DNA from: Chaunax sp. Z400
Taxonomy: Eukaryota; Chordata; Actinopteri; Lophiiformes; Chaunacidae
Length of the DNA: 64,000 bases
Assembly: GCA_037577475.1 (NCBI GenBank)
Contig: CM075203.1
Location: forward strand, 20,435,397-20,499,396
Reading direction: 5' to 3'
Positions within the stretch are counted from its first letter, which is position 1. Each line of letters begins with the position of its first letter. The position numbers and the translations under genes were made by a program. This document shows, piece by piece, positions 1 through 10,297 of this stretch. Under the pieces are notes generated by a model, which worked only from the letters and a program-made list of their open reading frames with translations, ran no database searches and was not told where the DNA came from.

Positions 1-621
1 TCAACATAATCGTATCAGTCTCCTGCTTCAGAACAAGCTGCTCTCCCTCCTGACTGATGCAGAGTTCCTCCTTTTTCCGCTCTTTTATTTGTGGAGGCTC
101 TGGGTCCTCTTGGTCCATACTGGAGTTCCTCTCCTGGTGACAGAGCTGCTGCTCAGCTACAACCTCCTCCACCTTACAGACAGAGAGCTGCAGGTCACTG
201 TTTGGTGCTCCTACCACAGAGGTTATAACCGGCATGTTGACTACAGACTCTTTCTGTGATGCACTTACTGTTTCATCAGGATTCAAGAACAGAGTCTGAT
301 CTTCACTGTGGTCATTTCTCTCATTAGTAGGAGTCAATATAAAGGTATCAGTCTCCTGCTTCAAAACAAGCTGCTCTCCCTCCTGACTGATGCAGAGTTC
401 CTCCTCTTTCATTTGTGGAGCCTCTGGGTCCCCTTGGTCCATACTGGAGTTCCTCTCCTGATTACAGAGCTGCTGCTCAGCTAGAACCTCCTCCTCCTTA
501 CAGACATGTTGCCGAGGAGCCTCTGGGTCCTCTTGGTCCATACTGGAGTTCCTCTCCTGGTGACAGAGCTGCTGCTCAGCTAGAACCTCCTCCTCCTTAC
601 AGACATGTTGCTGTGGAGGCT
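1..621 (-). CDS. C2H2 zinc-finger gene A, exon 2 (5' part only)
   Basis: This is the start of the large second exon of zinc-finger gene A; the finger-coding part lies beyond the left window edge. The acceptor CTCCAG at 622-627 joins in phase to exon 1 at 2373-2544, completing a Glu codon. The visible frame is open to base 1. It encodes two tandem copies of a 33-residue acidic repeat (HVCKEEEVLAEQQLC...MDQxDPE), a KEEELCISQEGEQLVLKQET segment, a Ser/Glu stretch ending in ESVVNMPVITSV, and a second degenerate round of the same module. No KRAB, BTB or SCAN domain is seen. By analogy with copies B to E, the protein should continue into tandem C2H2 fingers and act as a nuclear DNA-binding protein. 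That role is inferred from the family, and the finger count of A is unknown. Confidence 0.85.
424..621 (-). repeat. 99-bp coding minisatellite, 2 copies (gene A)
   Basis: Two in-frame tandem copies of a 99-bp repeat encode the 33-residue acidic module at the start of exon 2. Paralogues B, C and E have three copies and D has one. Confidence 0.85.
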
Positions 622-1363
622 CTGGAGCGACAGAGAACAAAAGGAATAGGATTAGGCCATGGGCCGAACAGCTATTTGTTCTTTTTTAGACTTGAGGTCC
701 AAGTTGTTCAGTGAAGAGTATATTTGACCATTTTTCTGTGAGAAACATTTATTACAAATCAAACAATGTTCTCCTGAAAACATGAGTTTGCATGTTATAA
801 AATATCTATTCATATGGACTACTTATGTTGTGCTAATTACCATGGCTATGCTATGTATTGACCCATCAGATGGCAGCTCAGCCTTCAGACCAGTCTTCAC
901 AAATATGGCAGCGCCCATGCACTGTGTATGTCACATTTTTTGGACAGAGAGAACAAACCAATAATTAGTGTCTCTGAAGAGTCTTGGGGAAACAATTGTG
1001 AGCGTGTTGAAGTGTGGAGTACATTAGATGAGAAAGAGAGGGAGGAAGCGCTGAACATCAACACTTTCTAGTCTCTACACAGTTTATTTAGTCTTGAGGT
1101 AAGAATACATTTCCCTTTTAGTATGTCCTCTATGAAGTAGATAGGGTAAATTTGTCTTAACATTTCTAAAAATTTAGAAGTCCTAGCTCCAGCAAACTTT
1201 ACTTATGTCACTGTTGTGAAAGTTTTGGTTTCTTTTTGGCTACACTCTGCATGTGTGCTAATGTGCCTTTTACTATTTTTATAAGTTTTTTTAAACATAT
1301 TGACTGTAATAAGTTAATTTAATATTTTTCCAGGTGGTTATCTCCATCAGAATTTCTCTCCTC

Positions 1364-1423
1364 TTCGTTCTTGTCTGTTTGTTGGAAGACAGAAACTAGC
1401 ATGTTTACTTCCGCTGGATGTGA
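1364..1423 (-). repeat. Intronic copy of the 60-bp promoter-proximal repeat
   Basis: These bases match 2619-2677, the sequence upstream of exon 1 of the same gene, with a few substitutions. On the minus strand both contain an ETS-like GCGGAAGT core. The copy abuts the low-coordinate end of the reverse-transcriptase fragment. It is also present in unit E (54119-54177) and absent from C. Confidence 0.7.
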
Positions 1424-1809
1424 TGGATCAATAATCCTTCCTTCCACATCATGTCATATGCCTTTTCCACAATCTGAGCTCTCCTCATCTCATGTTCTAA
1501 ACATACAGCCGGGTCAATAGGCCTCCTTCCTTTTCTGAAGCCACTCTGGTATTTCAATTCTTCAGTATTTCTTTGGTCTGATATATAATATGTTAATCTT
1601 TCATTTACCATTTTTTCCATAACTTTACCTAGATGTGAGGTCAGAGCAATCGGCCTGCAGCTTCCTGCTGATGTTGGGTCTTTGCCTGGTTTGCATATTG
1701 GGACAATAACTGATTCCTTCCACTGAGTCGGTAGGATTCCCTCTTCCCATACCTTGTTATATAACTCTAATAAATTTTTTTTACTCCTATCGCTTAGATT
1801 ATTCAACAT
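1424..1809 (-). mobile_element. Non-LTR retrotransposon reverse-transcriptase fragment (I/Jockey-like)
   Basis: The minus-strand translation shows reverse-transcriptase blocks typical of I/Nimb/Jockey-like LINEs: WKESVIVPICKPGKDP, SCRPIALTSHLGKVMEKMVN, YQSGFRKGRR and EKAYDMMWKEGLL. A gap falls where the central palm block would be, so this is an internally deleted, dead fragment. It may come from the same family as the C-terminal LINE fragment at 10298-10696, but no overlap proves it. It lies in the zinc-finger intron in sense orientation, and recurs complete in unit E and shortened in unit B. Confidence 0.8.
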
Positions 1810-2372
1810 AAAGTAACTAACTTGGTCTTTTCCTGGTGCTGGTTTCTTTGAAACTCAGAATTTCTCTCCAAAAGCTTATCTGCAAAAGTTTGGGTTTTTT
1901 TGCATCAGAAAACTTTAAGGTACTTTACAGATATTCTGTGTAGATTAGAAGTTAACTTCTATGGAAATACGACTTAGTGAGAAATAGTATGGGTGGTCAA
2001 GACAGTTGACGGGACTAAAACTTCAAAATACTGTTTCTCTGCATCAAACTTAAAACACATACATATAAAACAGTTTACTTATTCGATGGATATACTTCAA
2101 CACGTCTATACCATAGAGAGCAAATATTTTCAGGAAAACATTGTATTTTTAGAACCAGTGCATGAAGTAGATTAACGTTATAGTTTTTCTCTTCATCAAA
2201 AACGTGGAGCCCTTATTATTTCAGAGTTCATCTCATCGGCCCACGGCCTAAATACTACTGTGATGAGAAGAAACACGTGTAGACTGAGCAGCAGAAAACA
2301 TTTAAACAAGGTGGATCATAGATAAATAAAATTCACTTGATCAGTATTATGTAATAATGAAGTTTTATTTAC

Positions 2373-2544
2373 CTATCCTGTGCAGTTTTATTTCTGGTTT
2401 CCAGAAGCTTTCCAGCAGTCTGCGTTGACGAACGATCTCATCTTCGTACTCAACGATAATTCCTTTAAAAGCTCCGAATATTTCTTCAGCAGCAGCTGTT
2501 AGTCGCTCGTTGATAAACTCTCTAAAATACTCAACTGAAGACAT
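2373..2544 (-). CDS. C2H2 zinc-finger gene A, exon 1
   Basis: The 172-bp first coding exon starts at the ATG at 2544 and ends at donor GATAG/GTAAAT, leaving phase 1. It encodes 57 residues starting MSSVEYFREFINERL and ending KPEIKLHRI, with a charged, heptad-like stretch (EYEDEIVRQRRLLESF) that may form a coiled coil. I recognise it as the usual first exon of a large teleost zinc-finger family; its molecular role is not known to me. The protein sequence appears the same in all five units, with only silent differences. Confidence 0.9.
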
Positions 2545-4042
2545 TTTTGTTCACTGAAATAATTAGATAACAATCAACTACGATAACAACTTCTAGTTAA
2601 TTCAATACATACAGCTAATCGTTCTTGTCTGTTTGTTGGCAGACGGAGACTAGCGTGTTTACTTCCGCTGGATGTGACGCCGTTAAAGTTCCGATGTTGA
2701 TGTGAGAGAGCTTTTTGTTCCGCTTTGAGCTGTAATATCAACAAAAAACAAACATATTAGTAACCATTCTCAAGTAAATACGCAGAAATAAACAATTTTC
2801 CCGATTTGATACTGATTTTCAATTGTCGTTCGAAGTAAATTGCCAAATTAAAAATAAAGTACAAATTACTTTGAATTTGTCTGTTTTTTTTACTTTCTCC
2901 AGACTCAACAACTTCTAGATTTGTGTTATTTTTGCGGGTGTCTGGGAATATTGTGGTTAATAAAACAGCTGAATGGGTAAAACAAATAGAAATCAGACAG
3001 TGTATAATCCATTGTGTCTTGTTGTGGCTTCTTGCTGTTTCAGAGGACATCAGTTGAGCAGGTGGTCCTTCAGTGTGACCCAATGTGACAGAATGTGTCC
3101 ATGTGCAGCCGAGACCACCACTGAATGTAGTCTGAGTGATCGGATCTCAAATGCATCCTTTATTGCATTTTGTGTGTGTTCACAGCTGTACTTAAAGCTG
3201 TCCACTGTGAGCAGATCACTCAGGATCGATGATACCGGTTCTAAACAGGGCCAAGGCCAAAAAACAAAATGTAACGTGAGATCCAACAAGAGGAACTTTT
3301 TGCTGCAACTTCAAGAGTTCTGTGGGCAACGCAACTTAGTTAGCAGGTTAACACTGAGGTACACAGTGATCGCAAGTTCATGTCCACTTATTCTAGCAAA
3401 ACACATACAAGAGCTCAAGCTTTTTCACCCACCTAAATAGAAGCTTGGAGGCTACAGTGAAGATTTCAGCTAAATAAAGTGTGTAAAGAACAGCATTTCA
3501 TAACAGTTGCAGATCTTGGGGCATCTGGAGACATGTATGAACTGTGTGGAGTCATTTATCTCTATTTTCAGTTGTTTATATTCAAAAACAACTCACCATG
3601 TTCTGCATTTAGTTATCAAAAATGCCTGAATTTTCAATTTTGGGTGTTCAGGTTTTTACCAATGTAACATATGTTAATACTCATGAAACAAAGCCAAAGC
3701 CATTATTTTTACATATAAAACTTTATAACAGAAAATACAATACATATTCAGTATAATAGCACCTTGTTTCCTTAAGGTGGTAACTCCTGAATCAAATGAA
3801 GCATGTCAGAGAACATTAACTGTTCAGGATGACTCCAGTCCACGGTAATATGACATTGAATATGTGTTTAATCAATCAGAGAGTCAAATAATAGTAGAAC
3901 TCAGAGACAGAAGCTCAGGAGGTATCGCTGATGTACGTCAATCTCTGGAAATACAGTGTCAGCCACAAAAAAATCCTTCTTGATCCTGACCACCGTTACA
4001 ACACTGGGGAAATAACGACCTTTCAGGCCAGTCCAGGGCGTT
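2545..4042. other. Zinc-finger 5' flank and mrpl27 downstream region (unit A)
   Basis: This is the intergenic stretch between zinc-finger exon 1 and the mrpl27 stop codon. It holds the uninterrupted ERV target site (near 2578-2592), an ETS-like promoter motif, a 450-bp segment (about 2822-3268) missing from unit B that may be an old non-autonomous DNA transposon, and conserved AT-rich sequence with no convincing gene. Short open frames on both strands over 2970-3440 lack recognisable domains and look like chance frames. Confidence 0.55.
2619..2677 (-). promoter_or_regulatory. Putative zinc-finger core promoter segment with ETS-like site
   Basis: It lies 75-135 bp upstream of the exon 1 ATG. 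On the minus strand it reads CACATCCAGCGGAAGTAAAC, containing an ETS-type GGAAGT core with a CGTCA just upstream. The counterparts are at 29142-29201 (C), 41943-42001 (D) and 60153-60211 (E). Unit B (20471-20512) has lost about 20 bp of it. In B and E the ERV now separates this segment from the gene. The promoter role is inferred from position and motif only. Confidence 0.4.
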
Positions 4043-5018
4043 TTAGACCATGTCCATCAGTTTAAACTTGCCCTCCTGTTTGACTGGCAGAACACTGATG
4101 AAGGTCTTGTAGAGCACAGCACCTTTGGGCAGCTTGGTGATGACCTGGGTTGCCTCTGGGCTGCGTGGTGGAGGGACGTAAACCTCCTTGGTGAACCTGA
4201 CGATGCCGTCTTCCAGAGCAAAGAGCGTTTTGTTGGTTCCCATCCCCACCTGAGGGAGTGGGAAGGAGGTATGCGATGAGAACATTTTCATTACATACGA
4301 TTAACATCTTTGGATAGACAAGGTGTTAACTTACATGAGCACCTGGATGATACCTCATCAGCCTCTGGGTTGCTAGGATGTTACCCGCATGGACAAAGTT
4401 ACCTTGTGAGAAAATGAAAAGAGGTTAAACCACCAGAATTCCCCTTATTACTATCATCATGTATATTCACACAACATGTGAGACGATGATCTCTCATTTA
4501 AAGGACCATTCAAGTGATTTTCTTTGAGGTTTTACTACAAATAAATTACACTTTATAAATATATAAATTATACTCTATATTTTCATTGGTTTCCATTAAT
4601 ACCAGTATGGTAAGAAAAATGAACTTACATAGATGTGCTTGAATGAGATAATACTTCTAAACTTGTTTTACACTTTAAATATTGTCCATATCAATTACAG
4701 ACAGTAATAGTGATGATAAGATCCAAGTAATTACCAGATGAATTATTAAGAGCATTAAAATAATCAGATTGCACAAGTTTGCCAAGTCAACAATCCACCA
4801 GATCTGGATCTCGACTAAAAATAATAAATAAATCTTATAAATCTGGAAATATTTCTACAACTGAAGGAGACAACTCTCAACACCATTCAGTCAGCTGGTA
4901 GTTGTTTGTAGCTCTCTTTGTTAATGTATAGCAACTATAATGAAAATCACCGAAGAGGAATTCGTATTTTGATCCAGCAGATCCAGATTATCTGAATCTG
5001 CACCACAGTGCACACTCA

Positions 5019-5035
5019 ATGATGATGATGATGAT
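5019..5035. repeat. (GAT)n microsatellite in mrpl27 intron 3
   Basis: A short GAT run that varies between units: about five repeats here, an interrupted array near 31529-31550 in C, seven near 44344-44366 in D, and a similar run near 62551 in E. Confidence 0.85.
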
Positions 5036-5742
5036 TTATGGATTGTTTCCTCCACTTGAATCCACACCTAAATTTAATGAGTTCTTGTCTGATGCATGCC
5101 CCATCCTTACAGCAAGATTTATAGAAATTGGTTCAATTGGTTATTTTCCCTGATTAATAGATCAAAAACTGTTCAAACTGCTGTACTGGTACCACATCTC
5201 GTTTACATGAGTGACAGCGATCCTACAGTCCAAAACTAAACGAGACAAACGTGCTGATTGTGGTGCAACATCTCTAGTTTAATGGAGGCCTGTTGTTTGG
5301 TCACTAGATATCACTCTGTACAATGTTGGTTTGGATTGTTTCAATATGGCTAAATCTTTAACAAAAAGGCCTCCATCAGATGCGGCTGAAGAGATTAAAG
5401 TAGTTTGTGAGTAAACACTAAGTGTTCACGCCAGTTCCACTGTCATTCTATGGGAAACACTGAACAGACTGAAAGGCTACTAACCTCTCACCAACTACAT
5501 ACACAACAATCATCTGTTTACCTTTCGATAATTTATACATTAAATAGTTATATGTTTAATTGAAAATCGGCACGCAGTTGTATACAGAAGGAGACAAATA
5601 TGAGTAATTATCTTTTATTTGTCAAAAAGATATTTCAAAATATAATAAGAAACAGGCCTTTCTATCCAGATACTCTTCCATATCAGGATGTAGCACATTT
5701 TCTGTAAATTGAATGCATATAAAATGACCTGTATCAGGACAT

Positions 5743-6013
5743 TTGGGTCCTTTCAAACAGCCCTATAGAGGGAGCTACAGTCAGCCATCCATTAACGAAA
5801 TACGGTCCTACGTTCACACGTCATTCCCAGGATACAGCAATCAGGAATCACCTTCATGCATGACAATGCCCTCTATGGGATGCTCAGGATCACCGGGTGA
5901 GAGAGAGAGATCCTGCTCCAGCAACACATGAACAACTTCTCACAGCACTGCAGGAAGAATGGCATGTCATCATACAAGTCCAGAATAACACCTTATCCAT
6001 TCAGGAGGTGTAA
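5743..6013 (+). mobile_element. Tc1/mariner-like transposase fragment
   Basis: Plus-strand frames show FMHDNAL, matching the block around the second catalytic Asp of Tc1-like transposases, and further on ALQEEWHVIIQVQNNTLSIQ ending at a stop, matching the usual C-terminal region. The blocks lie in different frames, so it is a decayed fragment. It sits in mrpl27 intron 3, antisense to the gene, and was duplicated with the unit (also in C, D and E). Confidence 0.65.
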
Positions 6014-7132
6014 AGTAGTGATAAATGCTGGAGGTAGACACGCAAGGTAGTGACTATTTTTGTTCTCTGTCCCACCATCTACACTTTCTGACCTATAAAC
6101 ACAAAGGCAAAAACCACTAATCTGCACAAAAAGGATTTTTCTGTATGGCTAGAGGGTGACTAAAGATGTGTGAACCATAATTTGCCCTTGATATTTAATA
6201 TGAACAGGATGGCATAACATTAAAAAAGTGTTTCTACTGTTGATCAGTATACTAACAACACAGCAGTTTGAAAAGGTTTTACATTAATCTGGCCAATACA
6301 AGGCCGCCACTTCAAAATGAAATTGAGTCCGGAGAAGAAATAGCTACAGCATTTATGGGAAATATTTTAAAATAACTTGTTCCTACCATCCTGTTTCTTG
6401 AAGCCGTATCTCTGTCCAGGACTTTTTCCTCCGAGGTTCTTACAGCTGCCACCAGACTTCTTAGATGCAAACCTCAGAGTCTAGAAGAGATGACTGACCA
6501 GGCACCAACAGACCTGAAATCAGCAGCAGGAAGAAATGAATGATACATAGACACATAAACATCCAGTTTCAGTCATTTAAAAAAAGAAGGCCACAAGTCT
6601 TGCTAATATTCATATTATCCATTTTCTGTCTGTATTTTTCTTTATAAAGTTCCTTGAAACGTCTTTATTATTCAACAATTATTCGTACTTTAAACTTGCT
6701 GTAATACATCCAAAGGTTTTATTTCATATATTTGAACTATAGTACAAATACAATCAACCTATGTGTCCCAAATCTATCATACATCTTATCTCATGTACGT
6801 ACATACTGCCTTACAAACGTCTTAAGTCCTTACTGGTAATCACTGGATTGTTTAAAACACAGATTATTTGTGAAACAAAAATATATTTTGCTATGTGTAC
6901 ATTGTCAAAAATTGTTTAGCACAGCAAGGTAAGTTAGCTTGTAAAACGTTCCTTGTTTAAAACGTAACGTTATGTGTTCGGACAGAATGAAACTGTGGAG
7001 AATAAATAAAAAATATTTCTCACGTCTTCTCGAGTGATTTTTAAATTCACTAAGAATGTAGAAAATATAAACTTAGATTAGATGATTGATACCTGCTCTG
7101 GACTTGAGCATCAAGGTCGCTCGCGCTGCCAT

Positions 7133-7739
7133 CTTGAAATTAAACGTCATATCCGTAAATTGGGTCATATCCGGATATTGTTTGCGGCATTCAGGTTCCC
7201 CAAGAAAGATAGAAGTAAAAATAGACGCCAACAACACAACAATACTGACCAGAAATCCGAAGTTGTACCCGAACATCACCTGAAGTTTTGTTTTTATTCT
7301 TTTTTTTATAGCAATTTATCAAATGTATTGACAAATATATGCACATTAGCCCTAGAATGTCGTATTTTGGTGTCTTTGGTATACAATCTCTATTTGCCAT
7401 AAAGTACAGTGCATTCAGTTTCCACATTTCCCCCATTTTCAATGTATCTGAAGTATTTTCAAAATTGTGTTTGATCTTTGACCTATGACCTACTTTTGAG
7501 ACAAGACCTTTGCTGTTTGACCTACTTTTGGCAGAAGATGACTGTAAAACTGCTTTTGATCCAAAACACAATCTGTTTTTTTGTATTTTTTTTAAAGCTT
7601 TTTTAAAGCTGGTGGCCCAGTTAAAATGTTTCAAAAGGTTTTTCATAAAACAAAAAAATATGGCTTTCCTGCATGTCTTGCATTTACCACTAGATGGTGT
7701 TTTGGGACTTTTGCTCCATGCTGTTTCGGAAATTCCCTT
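7133..7739. other. mrpl27 upstream region (unit A)
   Basis: This holds the likely mrpl27 promoter. Sequence around the ATG (CAAGATGGCAGC on the minus strand) resembles a YY1 site overlapping the start codon, common in ribosomal-protein genes. Further up lies a cluster of nuclear-receptor-type half-sites. Minus-strand open frames here are uninterrupted but have no domain I recognise, and no gene is called. Confidence 0.5.
7472..7491 (-). promoter_or_regulatory. DR1-type nuclear-receptor half-sites upstream of mrpl27 (A)
   Basis: On the minus strand two AGGTCA half-sites lie one base apart (7486-7491 and 7479-7484), followed by AGATCA (7472-7477) at the same 7-bp period. Another AGGTCA is at 7518-7523. 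DR1 pairs of this kind are bound by RXR heterodimers and HNF4-type receptors. The cluster is about 340 bp upstream of the mrpl27 ATG. Function is inferred. Confidence 0.45.
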
Positions 7740-8777
7740 TTTTTTTAAAAACTTTTTTGAACAATAATAATGAACAATCAGAAGGGCATATCATATTAAG
7801 AGAAATAATTACAGAACGAAAATTGACTTAGCGAAGGCAGCAACCTAAATAAAGACTAAATATCAACACATAAACAACAGAAGAAAAACAAAACAAAAAT
7901 TGTAAAACAAAATTAATTAATTAATTAAACAGAAAGCACAAGTGGTCAATCAGGAGTGAGGGTACATAAATATTCATACAGATGTATAGCTTTCTCCATT
8001 TTGCAAAATGTTAATAATCTTTTGTGTAGAATCATCTCATTTAAAAAAGCCTAAATTTGGGATAGTTCTTAAGGAAACGGCAATTGTGGATAAAATACTT
8101 TGCCAAGATAATCAAATTATTATTTCCAAATTCCATTTTTTTGTTCTCCATTTGAAGCCCAAACCATATTTTTTCATATGGTAGAATCTGAATATTTCGG
8201 CCATTACACGTTATCCAATACTGGATAGCATCCCAAAAGGTGCTAGTTAAATTACAAGAGAAGAAGAGATGTTCTGTGGTTTCGATGTCTGAATTACAGA
8301 AACTGCAGACATTAAAATCAAGATGAAATCTTTGATGCAAGGACATCTATTAAAGCATATATCTACACTGCCAGAACGATTAGAACCGTGGCTGAACAAG
8401 ATCTTTTCTCCCCACCAGAAGGTGGAAACAGCGTCGCAAGAATGTGTCTCTTGTAGAAAGGTGCAGTGGGCTTTTTGTCCCTTGCAAAATAAAAATACTT
8501 CTTTTCTCCTCACATGATCCCTAAGACCCCTTGTATTTAAAGAAATAAAGGATAAATGTGTCTTTAACATAAAGAAAGAAACTGCTGCGGAAAGGGAAAA
8601 AACAACAAAAATACAGCAGTAACAATGAGAGAGGTACAAAAATAATGTTAAGGTTTTCTTTTAGTTTCCTTTAGAAATTGAAAGAGTGGGTGATCCTCTT
8701 ATATTCAAACAAAAAATATAACCCCACTTTAAAGTAGTATTTACTGAAGTCTTTCCATGTCTGTGACGGTTTATGTC

Positions 8778-9431
8778 TCACTCCTTGGCATAAATGTGGC
8801 GACCATTTATGTAGCCAAAAGGACCGCGGTAGTGTGACTTCTCACCAGCTTTCCGAGCTTGCAGAATCTGCGGCCAAAGCTTTTCTCTTTCCAGTTTGTC
8901 TTCCTTAGTTAGATCCTCAGAGAAACGGATTCCTGCTGTCTCACAGACCTGCGACTTCTTGGTCATCCTCCATATGCCATCTCTGTGATGACGTTTGGTA
9001 AACTGTACAATCACCTGGCGTGTTCTGTTTTCCTCCACCCTTCCCAGGCGATGCACAGTGTCCACATAATCATCCATTTTTTCGGACCATTCTGGAACAA
9101 TTTCCCGGAGAAGCCGTGTCACATCCTGCCTGATGTTTTCATCCATCTCCTCCTTCATTCCTTTTATCCTCAAATTCCGACGTCGTCTGTATCGGTCTTG
9201 TTCTCTTGACCTTTCTGTGAGCTCGTCAACTCCTTTCCGTAGGATGGATACCTGGGTTTCCAAAACAGAGAAATTCTCCTTACATTCCGTTGCTCCTTCA
9301 GTATTGAACTCGATTGACTTGGTGAGATTAACAGTCATCTCTGTGTTTTGAGTCATCATCGTATCAAACTCCGCCGTCTTTTGGTCTTGGCTGTCAAATC
9401 TGGTGTGAAGGGCTTGAATAGCCGCCAGCAC
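8778..9431 (-). pseudogene. L1-type ORF1 protein (RNA-binding), unit A
   Basis: The 217-residue open frame shows the layout of L1 ORF1p: a coiled coil (MTVNLTKSIEFN through VDELTERSREQDRYRRR), an RRM-like segment beginning RRRNLRIKGMKEEMDEN, and a C-terminal domain with RQVIVQFTKRHHRDGIWR and LEREKLWPQILQARKAG. Family members bind LINE RNA as trimers. An upstream ATG in the same frame is followed two codons later by TAA (unit C has AAA there), and earlier ORF1 sequence near 9486-9630 is in another frame, so the ORF is probably 5'-broken. It is intact otherwise in unit D (48115-48768). Confidence 0.75.
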
Positions 9432-9738
9432 ATCAGCAGCGGTTGGATTTTGTTAAGTCATTTTTCTAGCATGAGCTCCTGTAGAGGAGTTATTGGAGGG
9501 GAGTCATTTGTCTCGTCAAAGTTGTGTTTCTCCCCAGCGAACACCGTGGACTCCACATCCATCACATAATCATGTTCAATCTGAGACGATGTCGTTTGGG
9601 AGCTCTTTGTGCCGTCTTTCTGCATTATTATGTCTGATCCTTGCTTCTTTTGTCCCTTTTACATGGTCGGACAGGCAATATTAATTATTTAGAGGGGGTC
9701 AAAGAACCAAAAGATCCACTCTGATTACAACCCCTCAG

Positions 9739-9757
9739 TCCGCCATCTTGCCGGAAC
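9739..9757 (-). promoter_or_regulatory. YY1-like motif at the L1 5' end
   Basis: Minus-strand CCGGCAAGATGGCGGACT matches the YY1 consensus core AAGATGGCGGC closely. It lies at the 5' end of the LINE, as the YY1 site does in mammalian L1. It is present in every unit where this part survives (near 23540, 36030 and 49080). It also has an ETS-like CCGG flank. Function is inferred. Confidence 0.5.
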
Positions 9758-9760
9758 TCA

Positions 9761-10126
9761 ATACCACCTGATGTAACAAGCATTATAACATGTGTTTTTC
9801 GAAAAAACAAAAACAAAACTTCAAGACATATTTTCAATGCAGGGAGATTTATAGGTGGGTCGTGATTGAATATTTCAAACAAAAAACTACTTAGAGGTTT
9901 TGACTAATAAAGTGTCAGGTTACACGACACTAATTGTAATTAATGATTAACATTACCTTTAGGCTTTTATAAAGGTGTCACTAACGACATGTATAAGTTA
10001 AATGTTATAGCATAGAGAAAAACACTAGAGCGGACACGCTATTAGCCGTGACTGGCGGAAGATGGCAAACACGGTCGCCATATGTTACGTAGGGAAACAT
10101 GTGCTTGCCGGATCATAAACAAATCA
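9761..10126. other. Spacer between L1 and the fish repeat (unit A)
   Basis: AT-rich spacer conserved among units, including a second AAGATGGC-type motif near 10057-10070. No gene or recognised element. Confidence 0.4.
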
Positions 10127-10297
10127 CCAGTTCATCACAGGACCACATAGAAAGACAAACAACTATTCAAACTCACATTCACACCTACAGGCAATTTAGA
10201 GTCACCAGTTCACCTCTACTGCATGTTTCTGGTGGTGGGAGGAAGCTGGAGAACCTGGAGAGAACCCAGAGACACAGGGAGAACATGTAAACTCCAG
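10127..10297 (+). repeat. Widespread fish interspersed repeat
   Basis: The segment contains the familiar GCAATTTAGAGTCACCAGTT, GGTGGGAGGAAGCTGGAGAA and GAACATGTAAACTCC blocks found very commonly in fish genomes. It directly adjoins the 3' end of the minus-strand LINE fragment and may be part of that element's tail. I do not know its family name. Confidence 0.6.

Larger units (their letters stand above)
622..2372 (-). other. Intron 1 of zinc-finger gene A
   Basis: The intron runs from donor GTAAAT next to 2373 to acceptor CTCCAG at 622-627. It contains a segment near 780-1090 conserved in all units, a reverse-transcriptase fragment (about 1424-1809), a second copy of the promoter-like 60-bp repeat (1364-1423), and a well-conserved block at 1860-2330 with no recognised coding content. 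Confidence 0.7.
4043..7132 (-). pseudogene. mrpl27: mrpl27 copy A (bL27m), frameshifted in exon 2
   Basis: Four exons are clear: exon 1 7093-7132, exon 2 6387-6513, exon 3 4335-4402, exon 4 4043-4249, all with GT/AG boundaries and matching phases. The product is mitochondrial large-subunit ribosomal protein bL27m: a short basic presequence (MAARATLMLKSRAG), then FASKKSGGS, the HAGNILATQR core and a GTNKTLFALEDG segment, ending KFKLMDMV. Exon 2 here is 127 bp instead of 129: the CA of ACAGAGTCT seen in C and D is missing near 6474, which shifts the frame before the conserved FASKKSGG block. Copy A is therefore probably a pseudogene unless this is a sequencing error. Intron 3 carries a Tc1-like fragment and a GAT microsatellite. 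Confidence 0.88.
7740..9760 (-). mobile_element. L1/Tx1-type LINE, internally deleted (unit A)
   Basis: Reading minus strand, the element has a 5' leader with a YY1-like motif (9739-9757), an ORF1 (8778-9431), the start of an AP-endonuclease ORF2 (LSFISLNTRGLRDH, FLQETHS, FWWGEKILFSHGSN; about 8380-8580), then an abrupt join to the ORF2 C-terminus (FNVCSFCNSDIETTEHLFFSC, about 8041-8346), a 3' UTR with an ATTA run, and an A-rich tail at 7739-7750. The rest of the endonuclease and the whole reverse transcriptase are missing, so it cannot move by itself. It occupies the same place in every unit and was copied with it. Confidence 0.85.

Noticed and set aside
2973..3440. 155-residue plus-strand open frame and overlapping minus-strand frames
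   Set aside because: No recognisable domain; frames vary between units and the segment looks like a non-autonomous repeat.
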